Source: Polaribacter sargassicola
GTDB lineage: Bacteria > Bacteroidota > Bacteroidia > Flavobacteriales > Flavobacteriaceae
Direction: 5' to 3'
Assembly: GCF_021991835.1 (NCBI RefSeq)
Contig: NZ_JAHDAU010000002.1
Location: forward strand, 434,001-498,000
Length of the DNA stretch: 64,000 bases
A program made the translations under genes and the position numbers. Below are positions 1 to 10,820 of this stretch, piece by piece (within the stretch, counting starts at the first letter, position 1; the number at the start of each line of letters is the position of its first letter). The notes beneath the pieces were generated by a model that had not been told where the DNA came from, made no database searches, and saw only the letters and a list, made by a program, of their open reading frames with translations.

Positions 1-1355
1 TCGGTTCCTTCTACATTTACTGTTCCTGCAGAAACAGAACCAGAATTCCAATATTTATGTTCTACATTACCATCAATAAAACTATTTTTTATGTTAATTT
101 TAAAAGACGGATAATCTACGGTAGATAAACTTGGAGATGAAAAATTCATTACCCAAAGAATTACCTTATTATCTTTACGAAAAGCCATTTTTGTAACACC
201 TCCATATTGGGTAGCCGAAAATTCACCTCCAATTACATTTTCTGATGTAGAAGTAATATATTTACTATCTAAAACATTATTGGTAAAATGTTTTGCAACG
301 TAGTGTCCTATAAGCCTTTGAGCTACACCACCCCATTTCCAATAAATAGAACGGATTTCATTGTCCTTTCCTCTTGACCAAATCTCAAACATAATTTCTC
401 CACTTACACCAGATTGATAAAGTACTGCTCTTTGTGCATATCTAAAAATAGGCGGTTCTTCTCCATCTAACGTTCCAGCCCCTGTAATGGTTTCATCTTG
501 ATATAATTTTTTTCCCATGGCATTGGCTATCTCTACATTTTGTGGCCATTCTACTTCTGGGGTATCATTAGAAGCATATTCATGATTAGAAAAACCTCCA
601 TAAAGATTTTTAGCTCCTAAATTGTTAACACCATTCATAAACCCTCTTCCTGCAGCCATACTCCAAGAAGCAGAATCATTAATTAGTGGCATTGTAATGT
701 TTCTAACAGTACATTCTTCTTTTAATTTTAAAATAATATCTCTAGATTTCTCTGCATTGATATAAGCATTCCATTCTTTAACTGTTGAAAGTGTATGAAT
801 AGGCACATTATTATCTTCCATATATTCTAAATAATCTGCTAAAAAAACGGCCCATTTATCTGTATCTACTACCGCTTGACTAGGATTACTCGCATTAAAA
901 TTTTGAACAATCCAATCTGGCATATTGTTATTATTTCCGTAGCCATCATAATCAGATTTTAAGGTTGCCCAAAACTTTATATCTGGATTTACTGATTTTA
1001 CTTCCTGCATTGTAGCTATTTGCCTATCATAAAATGCCCAATTTTTAGTCCCTTCTACTAATTCTTGATTTTTATCAAATTGTACTCTACAATAATTATA
1101 TTTTATATCTCCAAACCCCCATTGAATAACTTCTTCTTTATTTTGAACAGTAAATTGTACAACTTTGGAACTCCTCTCCATATCTCCTCCAATTATATCA
1201 ATAGTTTGTTTATAATCTGTAGTATTTATTGTTATTGATTGCGCCTCTGCTGGCATAACCTTACAACACATTATAAATAACAAAAAGTACACATAAAGAT
1301 TATTGTCAAACTTATGCGAGCATAGTATTTTTTTTATTAAATAAAATCTTAACAT
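1..1355 (-). CDS. GH30-like clan GH-A glycoside hydrolase, 3' end outside window
   Basis: About 451 codons are present and the C-terminus lies beyond the left edge. The ATG at 1353-1355 gives a hydrophobic N-terminus (about residues 19-38, ending AEA before QSITI). The mature protein starts with an IIGGDMERS motif, followed by VKSVNPDIKFWATLKSDYDG, which resembles the second strand region of GH30 TIM barrels. Candidate acid/base is E194 (STVKEW) and candidate nucleophile E288 (KKLYQDET). It is clearly paralogous to the enzymes at 41524-43620 and, more distantly, 23046-24548, but lacks the lectin-like insertion of the former. Probably an extracellular glycanase acting on the PUL polymer; family assignment beyond clan GH-A is uncertain. 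Its paralogues end in T9SS sorting domains, so one is predicted here outside the window. A 117-bp gap separates it from the gene at 1473. Confidence 0.8.
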   Translation of the reverse strand, partial: MLRFYLIKKILCSHKFDNNLYVYFLLFIMCCKVMPAEAQSITINTTDYKQTIDIIGGDMERSSKVVQFTVQNKEEVIQWGFGDIKYNYCRVQFDKNQELVEGTKNWAFYDRQIATMQEVKSVNPDIKFWATLKSDYDGYGNNNNMPDWIVQNFNASNPSQAVVDTDKWAVFLADYLEYMEDNNVPIHTLSTVKEWNAYINAEKSRDIILKLKEECTVRNITMPLINDSASWSMAAGRGFMNGVNNLGAKNLYGGFSNHEYASNDTPEVEWPQNVEIANAMGKKLYQDETITGAGTLDGEEPPIFRYAQRAVLYQSGVSGEIMFEIWSRGKDNEIRSIYWKWGGVAQRLIGHYVAKHFTNNVLDSKYITSTSENVIGGEFSATQYGGVTKMAFRKDNKVILWVMNFSSPSLSTVDYPSFKINIKNSFIDGNVEHKYWNSGSVSAGTVNVEGT

Positions 1356-1472
1356 TTTTATGAATTTTTTAAATTATTTTATCATTGTGTTGTTACTAAC
1401 TTACCTTATTTTTCACTTAACAAACATTGCATAACATTCAAAACAAAATTTTTATATTAAATCTGATTCATT

Positions 1473-2531
1473 TTAAAATGAGGCATTGTTTATTTCATAT
1501 CTAAACAAATGTGCTTCTCCTTTACTCTGTCTCATACAAATTCCCCAACCTGGAACCTCATTTGCAGTATTTCCATCTTCTAAGTGTGGTCTGTATAAAC
1601 CTGGAGCCATAGGAATAGTAGTTAATTCTTTTGCAACAGGACTAAAGTCTAAACCGTCTTTTGCCCAGTGAATGGATTTGCTTAAAGAAGCTAAAGAAGC
1701 TACTCCTCCATTTTGATTCCATATCAATACTTCGTGACCTTTTTCTATTAAAGGATGATCGTACTTTTTAAAAGGTCCTTCTGGATTCTCTGCGATTGCA
1801 ACTCCCATTTGAGTATGATGCGCACCTTTTTTACCATGTTCTATACATCTTCCTTTATAATACAACCAAATTTTTCCGTCTTTCACCAATAAGCTTGCAT
1901 CATCCACTCGGTAACTATCAAAATCTGACGATACCTCACTATGAGCAATTACCACATTGTTTTTAGGTCTTTTAAAAGGTCCCTCAGGACTATCTGCTAC
2001 CGCTACACCTATGGCTGTAAAATCTGTAGTACTGTTCCCTTCAAATTCTTTGTTAGGATTTCCTGGTGTTGGCTGTACTCCTGTGTAATACATGTAATAT
2101 TTTCCTTTATAAGCCAAAATATTTGGTGTAAATACAGAATGACTATCAAAAGTACCCTCTTTACCTAACCCTAATGCCATTCCTTGTTCTTTCCAAGTAT
2201 GTCCTTCATCTTCTGAGGTAGCATACCAAATAGTTCCCCAATAACCAGATCTTACAGGCTTATCCATACGTGTATACCATATGTAGTATTTGTTTCCTAC
2301 TTTAATAATATCACTTGGATCTCTTCTGTTGTAAACAGGATCTTTTCCTATTCCTTCTATTTCTGAATAGGAAAAACTTACTTTTTCTGTATGCTTAACT
2401 TCTTGAGTAGTTTCTGTCTTAGTTTCTGATTTTTGAGCTTTTTTAGCCCCACATGCACTCAATACTACAATTGATAGCATGGCTATAGGCAAATAAATAC
2501 ATGCTCTTTTAATATTATTTTTCATTTCCAT
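1473..2531 (-). CDS. GH117-like five-bladed beta-propeller glycosidase, lipoprotein
   Basis: 352 aa. A signal peptide with lipobox (VVLSAC, Cys about 27) predicts membrane anchoring. The rest is a five-bladed propeller of GH43/GH117 type, with repeated YYxWYTR/YYMYYTG/IWLYYKG strands. Conserved acidic positions are in RRDPSDII and YRVDDASLL, and a late GHEVLIWNQNGG segment resembles GH117 active-site loops. GH117 enzymes remove 3,6-anhydro-L-galactose or related units from the non-reducing end of galactan oligosaccharides; relatives have other specificities, so the substrate is open. The start abuts the stop of the GH116 gene, so it is the last tightly coupled gene of the 18330-1473 operon. 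A second ATG lies two codons in (2525) and could be the real start. Confidence 0.75.
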   Translation of the reverse strand: MEMKNNIKRACIYLPIAMLSIVVLSACGAKKAQKSETKTETTQEVKHTEKVSFSYSEIEGIGKDPVYNRRDPSDIIKVGNKYYIWYTRMDKPVRSGYWGTIWYATSEDEGHTWKEQGMALGLGKEGTFDSHSVFTPNILAYKGKYYMYYTGVQPTPGNPNKEFEGNSTTDFTAIGVAVADSPEGPFKRPKNNVVIAHSEVSSDFDSYRVDDASLLVKDGKIWLYYKGRCIEHGKKGAHHTQMGVAIAENPEGPFKKYDHPLIEKGHEVLIWNQNGGVASLASLSKSIHWAKDGLDFSPVAKELTTIPMAPGLYRPHLEDGNTANEVPGWGICMRQSKGEAHLFRYEINNASF

Positions 2532-5126
2532 TTATAGTTTTATGTTGATTGACTTTCCTGAATTTATAGTTTGATTTTTTATTTTTTTAGTTCCAACACT
2601 CTCTAAAGAAAATTGTTCTAATTCCAATGATCCTGAAAGGACCGTTAAATTCACTTCTTTTTCTTTTACCTCACAAGTTCCATAACTATAACCATTACTC
2701 CAGAAATAAGTTCCAAGTTTAGAAGTAAAACTCATAGATTTTTCTACTGCTGAATAATGGAATTTTGTAGTTGCTAACACACCTGCCCAAGCTACCATGC
2801 TACGTGCATAATGGTGTCCAGCTTCAGCCTCATTAAACGGACTTCTTTTTTTACCATCATAACGATCTCTAATGTTACGAATAGACAACAACCCTTCTTC
2901 TGTTAATCCTTCTTGTAACATTCCAATAGCGGCTGTGTATTCAAACCCTGTCATTACCTCTGTATAATACGGAAATGGTTTTGCGGGTCTTCCGTTTGGG
3001 TACGCTGCCATTAACAACGCAGATTCATTTCCTAAAGCATAAGAACGATGGAAATTAGCATGTGAAGCCATATTCTCTACATAGTTGTATTTCATAATAG
3101 ACTTTAATGTGGTCTTAATATGATTTTCATCTGCCAAATATCCTAAGCCAACCAAGTGCGCAAAAAATTGACCCACCAATTGATCTACCAACACTCCTTT
3201 ACCTAACTGAAAATCTGGAGAGGTTAAATCAATCGCTTTATCACCCGTTGTAATTCCCATTAATGATGGAGCTACATTATCTGCCGACATAGGTGGCTCT
3301 ATGTGTTGCTCGTAATATTCACCATTGAATAGATTTTTATCCATCCACTTAGATCCTTTTTGGTATAATTTTTTACAAGTTTTAGCAAAGGTTTTATCTC
3401 CTAAATAATTTGCCATTTCTTCTGAGGCTTTTAAAGCTCCCAAATACCAAAATTCCATCTGTGGATTAGGCCCAAAATATTCAACATCCATGGTGTTGTG
3501 TTGAGAACCTTCCATGACACCGTCTTTATTAGCATCCCAACCACCAGGAATCCAACAGAATTCTAATGATTTTTTAACTTTTGGCCAGTGTTCTTTTAAA
3601 AAGGCATCATCTCCAGACAGTTGCCAATCTCTATAAAACTTCATAATGCTTCCCATTTGTCCATCAGCAGCTGCTTTTCCCCATTTATTTCCTTCTTTTA
3701 AAGGTAAATACACTCTAAAACTCATCAATCCTTCATTATCTGTAGCGTATTTATACTCTACTTCTCTCATGGTTTTTGCCAATTCACCAAACAAGAAAGC
3801 AGTAGTTTGTTCGTAATTCCAAACGTGTGTACAAGAACCAAAGCAAGAACCATAAGTATCAAAAAGTCCCTCCCAACCTAACAACTGTCCACTCTTAATA
3901 CGGAAAGCCAACTGTGTTCTTAAATGTGCTAAATTGAATAATGCAGATTCTTTAATTTCCTCTGGAATATCACTTTTGATAAGCGAATTAACAAACGTTT
4001 TAGTGCTATTTTCTAAAGTTTTTAAACGTGGAATTGTTTTGGTAATCACCTCCCAAGAATCGGCATATTTTGTAGTATAATAATTGCCAACGGTTGCTTT
4101 TATGTGTTTCTGAAATCCTGGTTTATCCCAAGTTTGTCTGTTTGGAAAGTGCCAACTTATTAAAAAACGAAAGTTTTTTTCTTCTCCTGCTTTTAAAGTA
4201 GTTTTTACCGCTAAAGATCCCATAGGGGCATTTGCATTCTTATTTTCTCTTTTTTCAAGAATACCATCTTCACTAAAATCATCCCAAAAGTCTAATCTTT
4301 TTTTATCCCATCTGCTCGTCTTTTTTTGCCAGGCAGTACGGTAAGTTGTTTCTCCTTTATTTAAAGAAACAAAACTCATGGTCCCCCATTGTTCACTTTT
4401 AGGATCTACTCCATTACTGGTATAATGAATTCCTTTCAACTCATTTTCTTCACGAATGGTATTTATGTTTTTGATGGCTTTTCCTCTAGTTCCATCAAAA
4501 CCAATAAAATTTTGAATGGATCCTGCTAAAGAAATAGACAAGTCTTTATTGCTTGTATTTTTTACTTTGTAATTTAAAATAACCATAGGAATACTACTAT
4601 CATCTATATTCCCTGGAATTAATGGATTAAATGCCTCAACCACCACAGCTACTGGTACCTCTTTATCACTTAAATAAGCTTGACCAAAAGGATAGGCTGT
4701 TTTAAAAGTAGTATTGTTAAAACGTGGTAATCCATGTTGATTAGAAGTAGCTCCCCAAGCCCCTTCAAAAGTTGCTTCATCTTGCATTCCTTCTAACAAA
4801 CGTGTTTGTTTATTCCCATCTTCATCTTCCATAAAAATGGCAAAAAATGGTCCTTTTTCTTTGGCTGGCCCCCAATTTTCTAAAGTGGGATTAAATCCTT
4901 TTGCCGGACGATTCATAATTTCCCAATCTTCTAAAGAACCTCTACCCGTAAAAGATACCGTTCCTGTACCAATACCTCCTACAGGCATTTTAATTTTTTG
5001 GATATGCTCTTGGTTGTAGGTTTTTAACACAGGCCAATCATTGCTTGTTTCCTGAGCACTTAACCCACCTACAACCATTAAAAAAATGGCATTTATAGTT
5101 AAAAATTTCATGTTTTCTATTTTCAT
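2532..5126 (-). CDS. GH116 family glycosidase (GBA2-like)
   Basis: 864 aa. Signal peptide (cleavage near GGLSA-QET), an N-terminal beta-sandwich of GBA2_N type (VGGIGTGTVSFTGRG near 50-63), then an (alpha/alpha)6 barrel of DUF608/GH116 type. Predicted nucleophile is E549 in HNTMDVEYFGP and predicted acid/base D648 in GVLVDQLVGQ; both motifs match the family. Characterised GH116 enzymes are beta-glucosidases, beta-xylosidases or N-acetylglucosaminidases, so this one probably removes a terminal beta-linked sugar in the periplasm. It lies three bases downstream of the GH95 stop. ATG codons at 5126 and 5111 are both possible; the second gives a cleaner signal peptide. Confidence 0.85.
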   Translation of the reverse strand: MKIENMKFLTINAIFLMVVGGLSAQETSNDWPVLKTYNQEHIQKIKMPVGGIGTGTVSFTGRGSLEDWEIMNRPAKGFNPTLENWGPAKEKGPFFAIFMEDEDGNKQTRLLEGMQDEATFEGAWGATSNQHGLPRFNNTTFKTAYPFGQAYLSDKEVPVAVVVEAFNPLIPGNIDDSSIPMVILNYKVKNTSNKDLSISLAGSIQNFIGFDGTRGKAIKNINTIREENELKGIHYTSNGVDPKSEQWGTMSFVSLNKGETTYRTAWQKKTSRWDKKRLDFWDDFSEDGILEKRENKNANAPMGSLAVKTTLKAGEEKNFRFLISWHFPNRQTWDKPGFQKHIKATVGNYYTTKYADSWEVITKTIPRLKTLENSTKTFVNSLIKSDIPEEIKESALFNLAHLRTQLAFRIKSGQLLGWEGLFDTYGSCFGSCTHVWNYEQTTAFLFGELAKTMREVEYKYATDNEGLMSFRVYLPLKEGNKWGKAAADGQMGSIMKFYRDWQLSGDDAFLKEHWPKVKKSLEFCWIPGGWDANKDGVMEGSQHNTMDVEYFGPNPQMEFWYLGALKASEEMANYLGDKTFAKTCKKLYQKGSKWMDKNLFNGEYYEQHIEPPMSADNVAPSLMGITTGDKAIDLTSPDFQLGKGVLVDQLVGQFFAHLVGLGYLADENHIKTTLKSIMKYNYVENMASHANFHRSYALGNESALLMAAYPNGRPAKPFPYYTEVMTGFEYTAAIGMLQEGLTEEGLLSIRNIRDRYDGKKRSPFNEAEAGHHYARSMVAWAGVLATTKFHYSAVEKSMSFTSKLGTYFWSNGYSYGTCEVKEKEVNLTVLSGSLELEQFSLESVGTKKIKNQTINSGKSINIKL

Positions 5127-5129
5127 TTT

Positions 5130-7595
5130 TTATTGTTTCCAAACCATTGATTCTCCTTTTTTAAGAGACCATACTTTACTTAATTTTCCTTGATAAAAAA
5201 CTCTAAACTCACCTTTTGTTTTAGCACGAATGATAGCGTTTGCCAACACTCCGTTACTCCATTCTAAATCCACTTCAAAACCTCCACGAGCTCTTAAGCC
5301 TTTAACACTTCCTTTAGACCAAGCCGATGGCAAAGCTGGCAACAAGTGCAGTATATAAGGAGCATTTGCTATGGATTCTTTAGGAGCTACAGGAACAAAA
5401 TGTTTCTTGTTTTCTGATGTATTTTGATAAGCCACAAATGCTGCTTCTTGAATATTATCAGCTCTATTATTAACACTTCTTAGGTGACTTTGCAATAGCA
5501 TTTCGCATACACCGGCAGTTCCCCCAAAGTTTCCATCAATTTGAAAAGGAGGATGAAAATCGAACAAATTAGCATAAGTTCTTTTAGCGGTTAAAAACTG
5601 ATAAAATTGATATGCTTTATCACCATTGTGTAGTCTTGCCCAAAAATTAGTTTTCCATGCAGTACTCCAACCTGTAGAAATATCTCCTCTATGTTTCATG
5701 GTTACCAAAGCTGCATTTGATAGTTCTGGAGTTGTTAAAGGTGAAAAATCTCGTCCTGGGTGTAAGGCTATTAAATGAGAAATATGTCTATGATGATCTG
5801 TAGGATTGTCCCAATCTTCTGGCCATTCTTGTACCTGACCATACTGTCCTATTTTTTGAGGACAAAGTTTAGAAATGGTTTCTTGTACGGTTTTTCTAAA
5901 GGCTTTATCTCTATTTAAAACCACAGAAGCCTCTATATAATCTGTAAATAAATTCAACACCAATTGCTGTTCAAAAGAAGCTCCGTAAGCTTGTTTGTTT
6001 AACTTTCCAAACTCTTTTACTAAATAGGCATTTTCTGGAGACCAAGTTGGATATACTACTAAAGAACCATCTTTCCAAGGAGCTAAAAATTCAACATAAA
6101 ACTCGGCTGCTCCTTTTAAAACAGGATAAATTTCTTCTAAATATTTTTTGTCTTTACTAAACGCATAATGTTCAAATAAATTCTGACACAACCATGCTCC
6201 AGATTGTTGCATTCTTCTACCATGTACATTGGGTGCTGTAAATCCAAATACATTTCCATTAAGTCCCATACTCCAACCTTTTTCTATACCAAAAGATTCT
6301 TTTGCAGTATGTTTACCAGACTCAGCAATCGTTTTTAAATAAGACACATAAGGTTTAAAAGAATTAGGCAAGTTGGCAGTCTCAACCATCCAATAGTTCA
6401 TAGCCAAATTAATATCTGTATGATAATCGGCATTCCAAGCAGGTTTTAAATGACCATTCCACAAACCTTGTAAATTTGAAGGTACAGGTGCTGTACGTGA
6501 TGAACTTACTTGTAAATAACGAGCATAATTAAAATAAAGATTTTCCAACTCAATACTTGAACCTTGAGCAATTAGTTGATCTGTAGTAACACCAGAAGGT
6601 TCGTAATTTAAGTTCAATTGACATTGATCCATCAATGCTGAAATATCATTTTGATGCATTTCTTTAAGTTCTTGATACCCTACCTCAACTGCTTTTTTTA
6701 ATGTTTTTTCAGTATCAGCTATATAATCACGTCCTTTAAATGTTGGATAAACTGGAAGATAATCCGTATAGGCTGCTACATATATTTTAACATCTGTAGC
6801 ATTTTTAATCTTTAAAGAACCATCTTGTTGTGCTATGATTTCTTCTTTTCCAGCATCTACAAAAACGCTTTGCATAAACTGCACAGGATCTTTCTCCATA
6901 ACAGCTTCTCCTTGCAATACAATTCTCTGTCCTTTAGCTTCTAAACGGTTAAGTTTATGTAAAGAACTTGTATGAATGGTAAGATTCATTGTAGCTTTTT
7001 TAGCCGTATAACGAGCAACCACTACATCATGTGGATGACTAGAAAAATACGTTCTAGTGTATTCCGCTTTTCCAATATGGTAATGAACCGTTCCCACACC
7101 TTTATGAATATCTAAAGAACGATTGTAATGACTAATGTCTTTGGTTTGATGACCTGTTGACACGTACACATCTGCAAACGGTGCATAATTTCCTATGGGT
7201 TGTTGGGTACTTAAATATTTAGTGGCCGTAGCCTCCATACTATTTTCTCCTGTACCGTAGTGCTCCTCTTGGTATGCTTTTCTTACTTTATAAAAATTTT
7301 TATGAGCCCCTATTCTTGTTCCAGATTGCGCAACTGAATCTAACCCTCTCTTGGCATTCATCCACAAGGTAATTTCATTCATCATGATATGCTCTTGTGC
7401 AATTCCTCCAGAAAACATGGCTCCTAACCTTCCATTTCCAAGCGGTAAAGCTTCTTGCATGTACCCGTTTTTGTTGTAATTATTTCTTTGTTCTTGGGTA
7501 AACGGACTTGCAGGCTCGTTATACGTTAAAGTAAACTGAGCATGAGTTTGTAAACTTGAAAAAATCAGTATTAATAAGGAGATAATAAACTTCAT
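5130..7595 (-). CDS. GH95 alpha-L-fucosidase / alpha-L-galactosidase
   Basis: 821 aa, full GH95 length, with a standard signal peptide (cleavage after QTHA, about 19) rather than a lipobox. The N-terminal beta-domain carries [15 protein letters not shown]. The (alpha/alpha)6 catalytic domain carries [12 protein letters not shown] (about 391-402), WSPEN with general-acid candidate E521, and [12 protein letters not shown] with the conserved Asp. GH95 enzymes invert and release terminal alpha-1,2-linked L-fucose or, in some members, L-galactose; the sequence does not decide which. It is one of two GH95 genes in the operon, and the two differ clearly in sequence and localisation, which suggests different linkages or sugars. 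The next gene upstream, at 7604, is eight bases away. Confidence 0.92.
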   Translation of the reverse strand: MKFIISLLILIFSSLQTHAQFTLTYNEPASPFTQEQRNNYNKNGYMQEALPLGNGRLGAMFSGGIAQEHIMMNEITLWMNAKRGLDSVAQSGTRIGAHKNFYKVRKAYQEEHYGTGENSMEATATKYLSTQQPIGNYAPFADVYVSTGHQTKDISHYNRSLDIHKGVGTVHYHIGKAEYTRTYFSSHPHDVVVARYTAKKATMNLTIHTSSLHKLNRLEAKGQRIVLQGEAVMEKDPVQFMQSVFVDAGKEEIIAQQDGSLKIKNATDVKIYVAAYTDYLPVYPTFKGRDYIADTEKTLKKAVEVGYQELKEMHQNDISALMDQCQLNLNYEPSGVTTDQLIAQGSSIELENLYFNYARYLQVSSSRTAPVPSNLQGLWNGHLKPAWNADYHTDINLAMNYWMVETANLPNSFKPYVSYLKTIAESGKHTAKESFGIEKGWSMGLNGNVFGFTAPNVHGRRMQQSGAWLCQNLFEHYAFSKDKKYLEEIYPVLKGAAEFYVEFLAPWKDGSLVVYPTWSPENAYLVKEFGKLNKQAYGASFEQQLVLNLFTDYIEASVVLNRDKAFRKTVQETISKLCPQKIGQYGQVQEWPEDWDNPTDHHRHISHLIALHPGRDFSPLTTPELSNAALVTMKHRGDISTGWSTAWKTNFWARLHNGDKAYQFYQFLTAKRTYANLFDFHPPFQIDGNFGGTAGVCEMLLQSHLRSVNNRADNIQEAAFVAYQNTSENKKHFVPVAPKESIANAPYILHLLPALPSAWSKGSVKGLRARGGFEVDLEWSNGVLANAIIRAKTKGEFRVFYQGKLSKVWSLKKGESMVWKQ

Positions 7596-7603
7596 ATATT
7601 CTA

Positions 7604-9709
7604 TTACTTTTTAGAAATAATATATTCTTTGCTATCCACAGGGTTGATTAAGTTCCCTTGCCACAACCCATTTCCTAAGTCTGTAAATTCAAAGTTTTCC
7701 GATGTTGGTATTTTTCCGTTAGTCCATAATAACAACGAACCGTCTTCTATCATTTTTATGTTTACAGATTGTTCATCAACATTTAACAATTCATACGTAG
7801 CTCCAGATAAATATTTATCGGGTCTACCAATAACTGCCCATCCTTCTTTAATAGGATTTAACAATAGCAAACGTTCTTTTCTTGATGCCAACGTAAATGA
7901 ATAATCGTCTTTTAAAACTTGTGCGGTTTTGTTGTAATAATCGTACAACAAAACTCCTTCTTTTGGTGTTTGCCACAAGCCCTTATAAGGCTGAATCATT
8001 CCTCCAGCAAAAGCATAATCTTTTAAAGAAACTTTTGTAGAAACCTCTTTATCATTCTGGTTTAAATTAACAGCCATAATAGCTGCGGTTTTGTTTTGTA
8101 AAGGAGCAATTACTTTAAACGCTTTGTCATCAGCATAAGGATCTTGCATTAAACTTTCTGGCAATGGTACTGCTGGTGCTAACGTTCCCACAATACGACC
8201 ATCTTTATATGTTAATGGTTTTAACACCGTGTCATCAATGTTTTCAGGTTCATCAGACAAGTAAATAGGTCCTCCTGATAGGGCTCTTGATACCGCCATT
8301 AATTGAGCTGTTTCTTTAAAATTGGCAAAAAACATATCTTGATCTAACCAATGTGTGTGCCCTAACCAAAAGGCATTGGCAAAGTTTTGCACCAAGGTAA
8401 CATCTAAACGATCTTTTGTAGTTTTGTAATCTACACTCCCTCTTATTAAAGCACTGTATCTGTGGTTAAATACATTAAAACTTTGTTGAGCAATACAGTT
8501 TAAAAACATTAAACCTTTGCTTTTGGTATTTTCTTCTAAAGCCGTATTGTTATAATGTACTCCTAAAATAGCATTGCTAGCTCCTGTATTATTACGGAAA
8601 TTATCAGACTGGAAATCTACCTTAATAATATCAAAACCATTTTTTTTAGTATGCTCTGTCATTTCATGGTAAAAAGCATTGGCTGCTTCTTCTGAAATTT
8701 TAGGCATGTAAAATTTCCTTTTCCCTCTTGGATTTCTCTCTACCAAATAATCTTGTAATTGTGGCATGTTATGGTTTAAAGAAATCCCTCCAAAATACCC
8801 GTTAAAATGTCTCCAGATTCCAAACCATTTTATTTTCTCATCTTTTTGAGCCATAATAGGTTCCCATCCGTTAGGAAACTTTTTCTTATCTACTCCAAAA
8901 GACAATAAAGCATTTTGTTTATGGTCTAAATACCCATCATCTATCAACATCCACCTAAAAGGAATTGAACTTGTTTTAATATCCTTAGCCGCTTTTAAAA
9001 TAATTTCTTCGTTTATTTTATGCTTGTAATGTTCCCAAGAACACCACCCTAAATAGTTATAAGCTTCTGGATATTCTTTTTGTTCTCTCCAGTTGATATT
9101 TTCCTTAATTTCATCCATTTGCATAGCCAACTCCCAAACTTGTCTTGCTGCTTCATAAGGATTTTTAGATTGTGCATAACTCACAAAAGGAACAGATACA
9201 TTTTCTGTTGCTGTACCATAAGTTGCCATGGTGATATACATATTGTTATTGTGTACACTAAACGTATTCCCTATGCGGTTTGATGTTAATGGCAACAGAG
9301 CCAAGTACTCGCCATTTTCTTGTTGTAACATCATAAATGCCCCAAGATTTACATGACTATCCATTCTTGGTTTTTGATGTTTGTAATTGTTTAATTCTGA
9401 AATATCATCAAACCAAAGTGGTTCTACCCTATTTCCTGCAGCTAGTTTTTCTGAAAATGGACGGTAGTAAATTCCTTTTTTAAACTTGGGTAATTCTAGT
9501 TTTATTTCGGCAATAATACCCTCTGCATTTGGAGTAACTTCTTGTTTATTTAATCGTAAAACACCTTTGGGTGTATTTAATTGATTTAAATTTATGGTTT
9601 CTGGAATATTTTCATAATCCTTTACTTCTTTTTCTGATGGACTGCTACCACAAGCAACAACCAACGTTATCAACAAAAAAGAAACACCTAGTTTTAAATA
9701 ATTATGCAT
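7604..9709 (-). CDS. GH36/raffinose-synthase-like alpha-galactosidase lipoprotein
   Basis: 701 aa lipoprotein (TLVVAC, Cys20). The catalytic TIM barrel has [11 protein letters not shown] (about 218-228), WMLIDDGY (about 253-260) and the nucleophile motif [10 protein letters not shown] with D365. A later RGSVDYKTT (D427) is a candidate acid/base. These are the hallmarks of the raffinose-synthase/alkaline alpha-galactosidase branch of clan GH-D. In a bacterial PUL, hydrolysis of terminal alpha-D-galactose is the likely role. Sitting beside GH97, GH95 and sulfatase genes, it probably works on exposed galactose branches. A transglycosylating activity like that of plant homologues cannot be excluded from sequence. 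Confidence 0.82.
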   Translation of the reverse strand: MHNYLKLGVSFLLITLVVACGSSPSEKEVKDYENIPETINLNQLNTPKGVLRLNKQEVTPNAEGIIAEIKLELPKFKKGIYYRPFSEKLAAGNRVEPLWFDDISELNNYKHQKPRMDSHVNLGAFMMLQQENGEYLALLPLTSNRIGNTFSVHNNNMYITMATYGTATENVSVPFVSYAQSKNPYEAARQVWELAMQMDEIKENINWREQKEYPEAYNYLGWCSWEHYKHKINEEIILKAAKDIKTSSIPFRWMLIDDGYLDHKQNALLSFGVDKKKFPNGWEPIMAQKDEKIKWFGIWRHFNGYFGGISLNHNMPQLQDYLVERNPRGKRKFYMPKISEEAANAFYHEMTEHTKKNGFDIIKVDFQSDNFRNNTGASNAILGVHYNNTALEENTKSKGLMFLNCIAQQSFNVFNHRYSALIRGSVDYKTTKDRLDVTLVQNFANAFWLGHTHWLDQDMFFANFKETAQLMAVSRALSGGPIYLSDEPENIDDTVLKPLTYKDGRIVGTLAPAVPLPESLMQDPYADDKAFKVIAPLQNKTAAIMAVNLNQNDKEVSTKVSLKDYAFAGGMIQPYKGLWQTPKEGVLLYDYYNKTAQVLKDDYSFTLASRKERLLLLNPIKEGWAVIGRPDKYLSGATYELLNVDEQSVNIKMIEDGSLLLWTNGKIPTSENFEFTDLGNGLWQGNLINPVDSKEYIISKK

Positions 9710-9751
9710 ACATATTCGTTATTTAATTATAAATTTTATTCAAAGTTTATC

Positions 9752-10804
9752 TTACTCGTAGTTTATTTTAAATACATGAGAAGAACTACCAAAGCCAAGT
9801 TTAACCTGTACTCCTGTTGCCAAATACAAATAAGCTGGTTTTCCGTTTTTAAACAATATTTGTGCTCTCTCTAGTTTGCCAAACTTTTTCCCTCTATATA
9901 CAGAAGCATCTTTTAAAAATTCTTTACCAACATAATGTTCTAAATCCTCGTATGATCTTATGGTATTATCTTCTGGAAAATAATATCCATCTGCAGATTT
10001 CCACAATAATCCTCCTCCACTATTCCCAAGAGTTCCAACAAAATCACGACTTAACATATATACCGAATCATTCATGGTAAATGCATATGCATCTTCTAAT
10101 TGCATTTTTGGAGAAGTAACTCTTTTGTTATAAATTTTATAAGGTCCTTCCAAATGATCAGAAACGGCAACTCCATAAGTATATGCAGATCCTTTAGGTT
10201 CTTTAGGCACTACAGATTTATGATACAACATATACTTTCCTTTAAACTTAATTAGTGTAGGATTGGATACTCCTAATTTTGCTTTGTAATTCCAAATGGT
10301 AGTATCTTTTGGTTTTCTTAAAATAGTACCATCTGCTTCTGCTCCTTTGGCAGGTCTCCAATGATCGCTTAAATCATCAGCAACATACATTATGATTCGC
10401 TGGGTTTTAAGTTTGTTATCTTCATTTACTATAAAACATAAAACGTATTTTCCATCTATATAATTAATTGTGGGATTGTGAGGAGAATTAAATTTTTTAT
10501 CCAGATCCTTAACAGCAACACCTAAATATTCAAATGGACCTTCTGGATTATTACTTACATAATGACCTATTTCACAATCTTTATACCAACCACTAAAGTC
10601 AACTTGTGTATTTATTGACCATTGAGCAGCATAAAGATGCGTTCTTCCTTCACTATCTACAATGGGAGAAGAACCCCAAACATGCATTCCTTTATTTTCT
10701 GCTGCCACTCCTACATATTCAAACTTCATTGTTTTGTTAAGGGTTTGGCAAGAGATGCTAAGCGTGAAAAAAATAGCTAACAAACTTGTAAAATAGAACC
10801 TCAT
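9752..10804 (-). CDS. GH43/GH117-like five-bladed propeller protein, putative glycosidase
   Basis: 350 aa. Secreted: the N-terminus is hydrophobic and ends in SISCQT, so it may be a lipoprotein at Cys19. The remainder is a five-bladed propeller with recurring GPFEY/GPYKI and KYMLYH strands of clan GH-F enzymes. Candidate active-site segments are VWGSSPIVD, SPHNPTIN, LEDAYAFT and ERAQILF. I do not recognise a characterised subfamily, and it differs from the GH117-like protein at 1473. Position between a sulfatase and the GH36-like gene indicates a late exo-acting step on the same oligosaccharide. Confidence 0.7.
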   Translation of the reverse strand: MRFYFTSLLAIFFTLSISCQTLNKTMKFEYVGVAAENKGMHVWGSSPIVDSEGRTHLYAAQWSINTQVDFSGWYKDCEIGHYVSNNPEGPFEYLGVAVKDLDKKFNSPHNPTINYIDGKYVLCFIVNEDNKLKTQRIIMYVADDLSDHWRPAKGAEADGTILRKPKDTTIWNYKAKLGVSNPTLIKFKGKYMLYHKSVVPKEPKGSAYTYGVAVSDHLEGPYKIYNKRVTSPKMQLEDAYAFTMNDSVYMLSRDFVGTLGNSGGGLLWKSADGYYFPEDNTIRSYEDLEHYVGKEFLKDASVYRGKKFGKLERAQILFKNGKPAYLYLATGVQVKLGFGSSSHVFKINYE

Positions 10805-10820
10805 CTTAATTTTTAAAATC

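Noticed and set aside
1356..1472. Searched for an operator copy upstream of the left-edge gene
   Set aside because: Only partial similarity (TTGTGTTGTTAC) without a -7 box; the gene may be read from the operon upstream.
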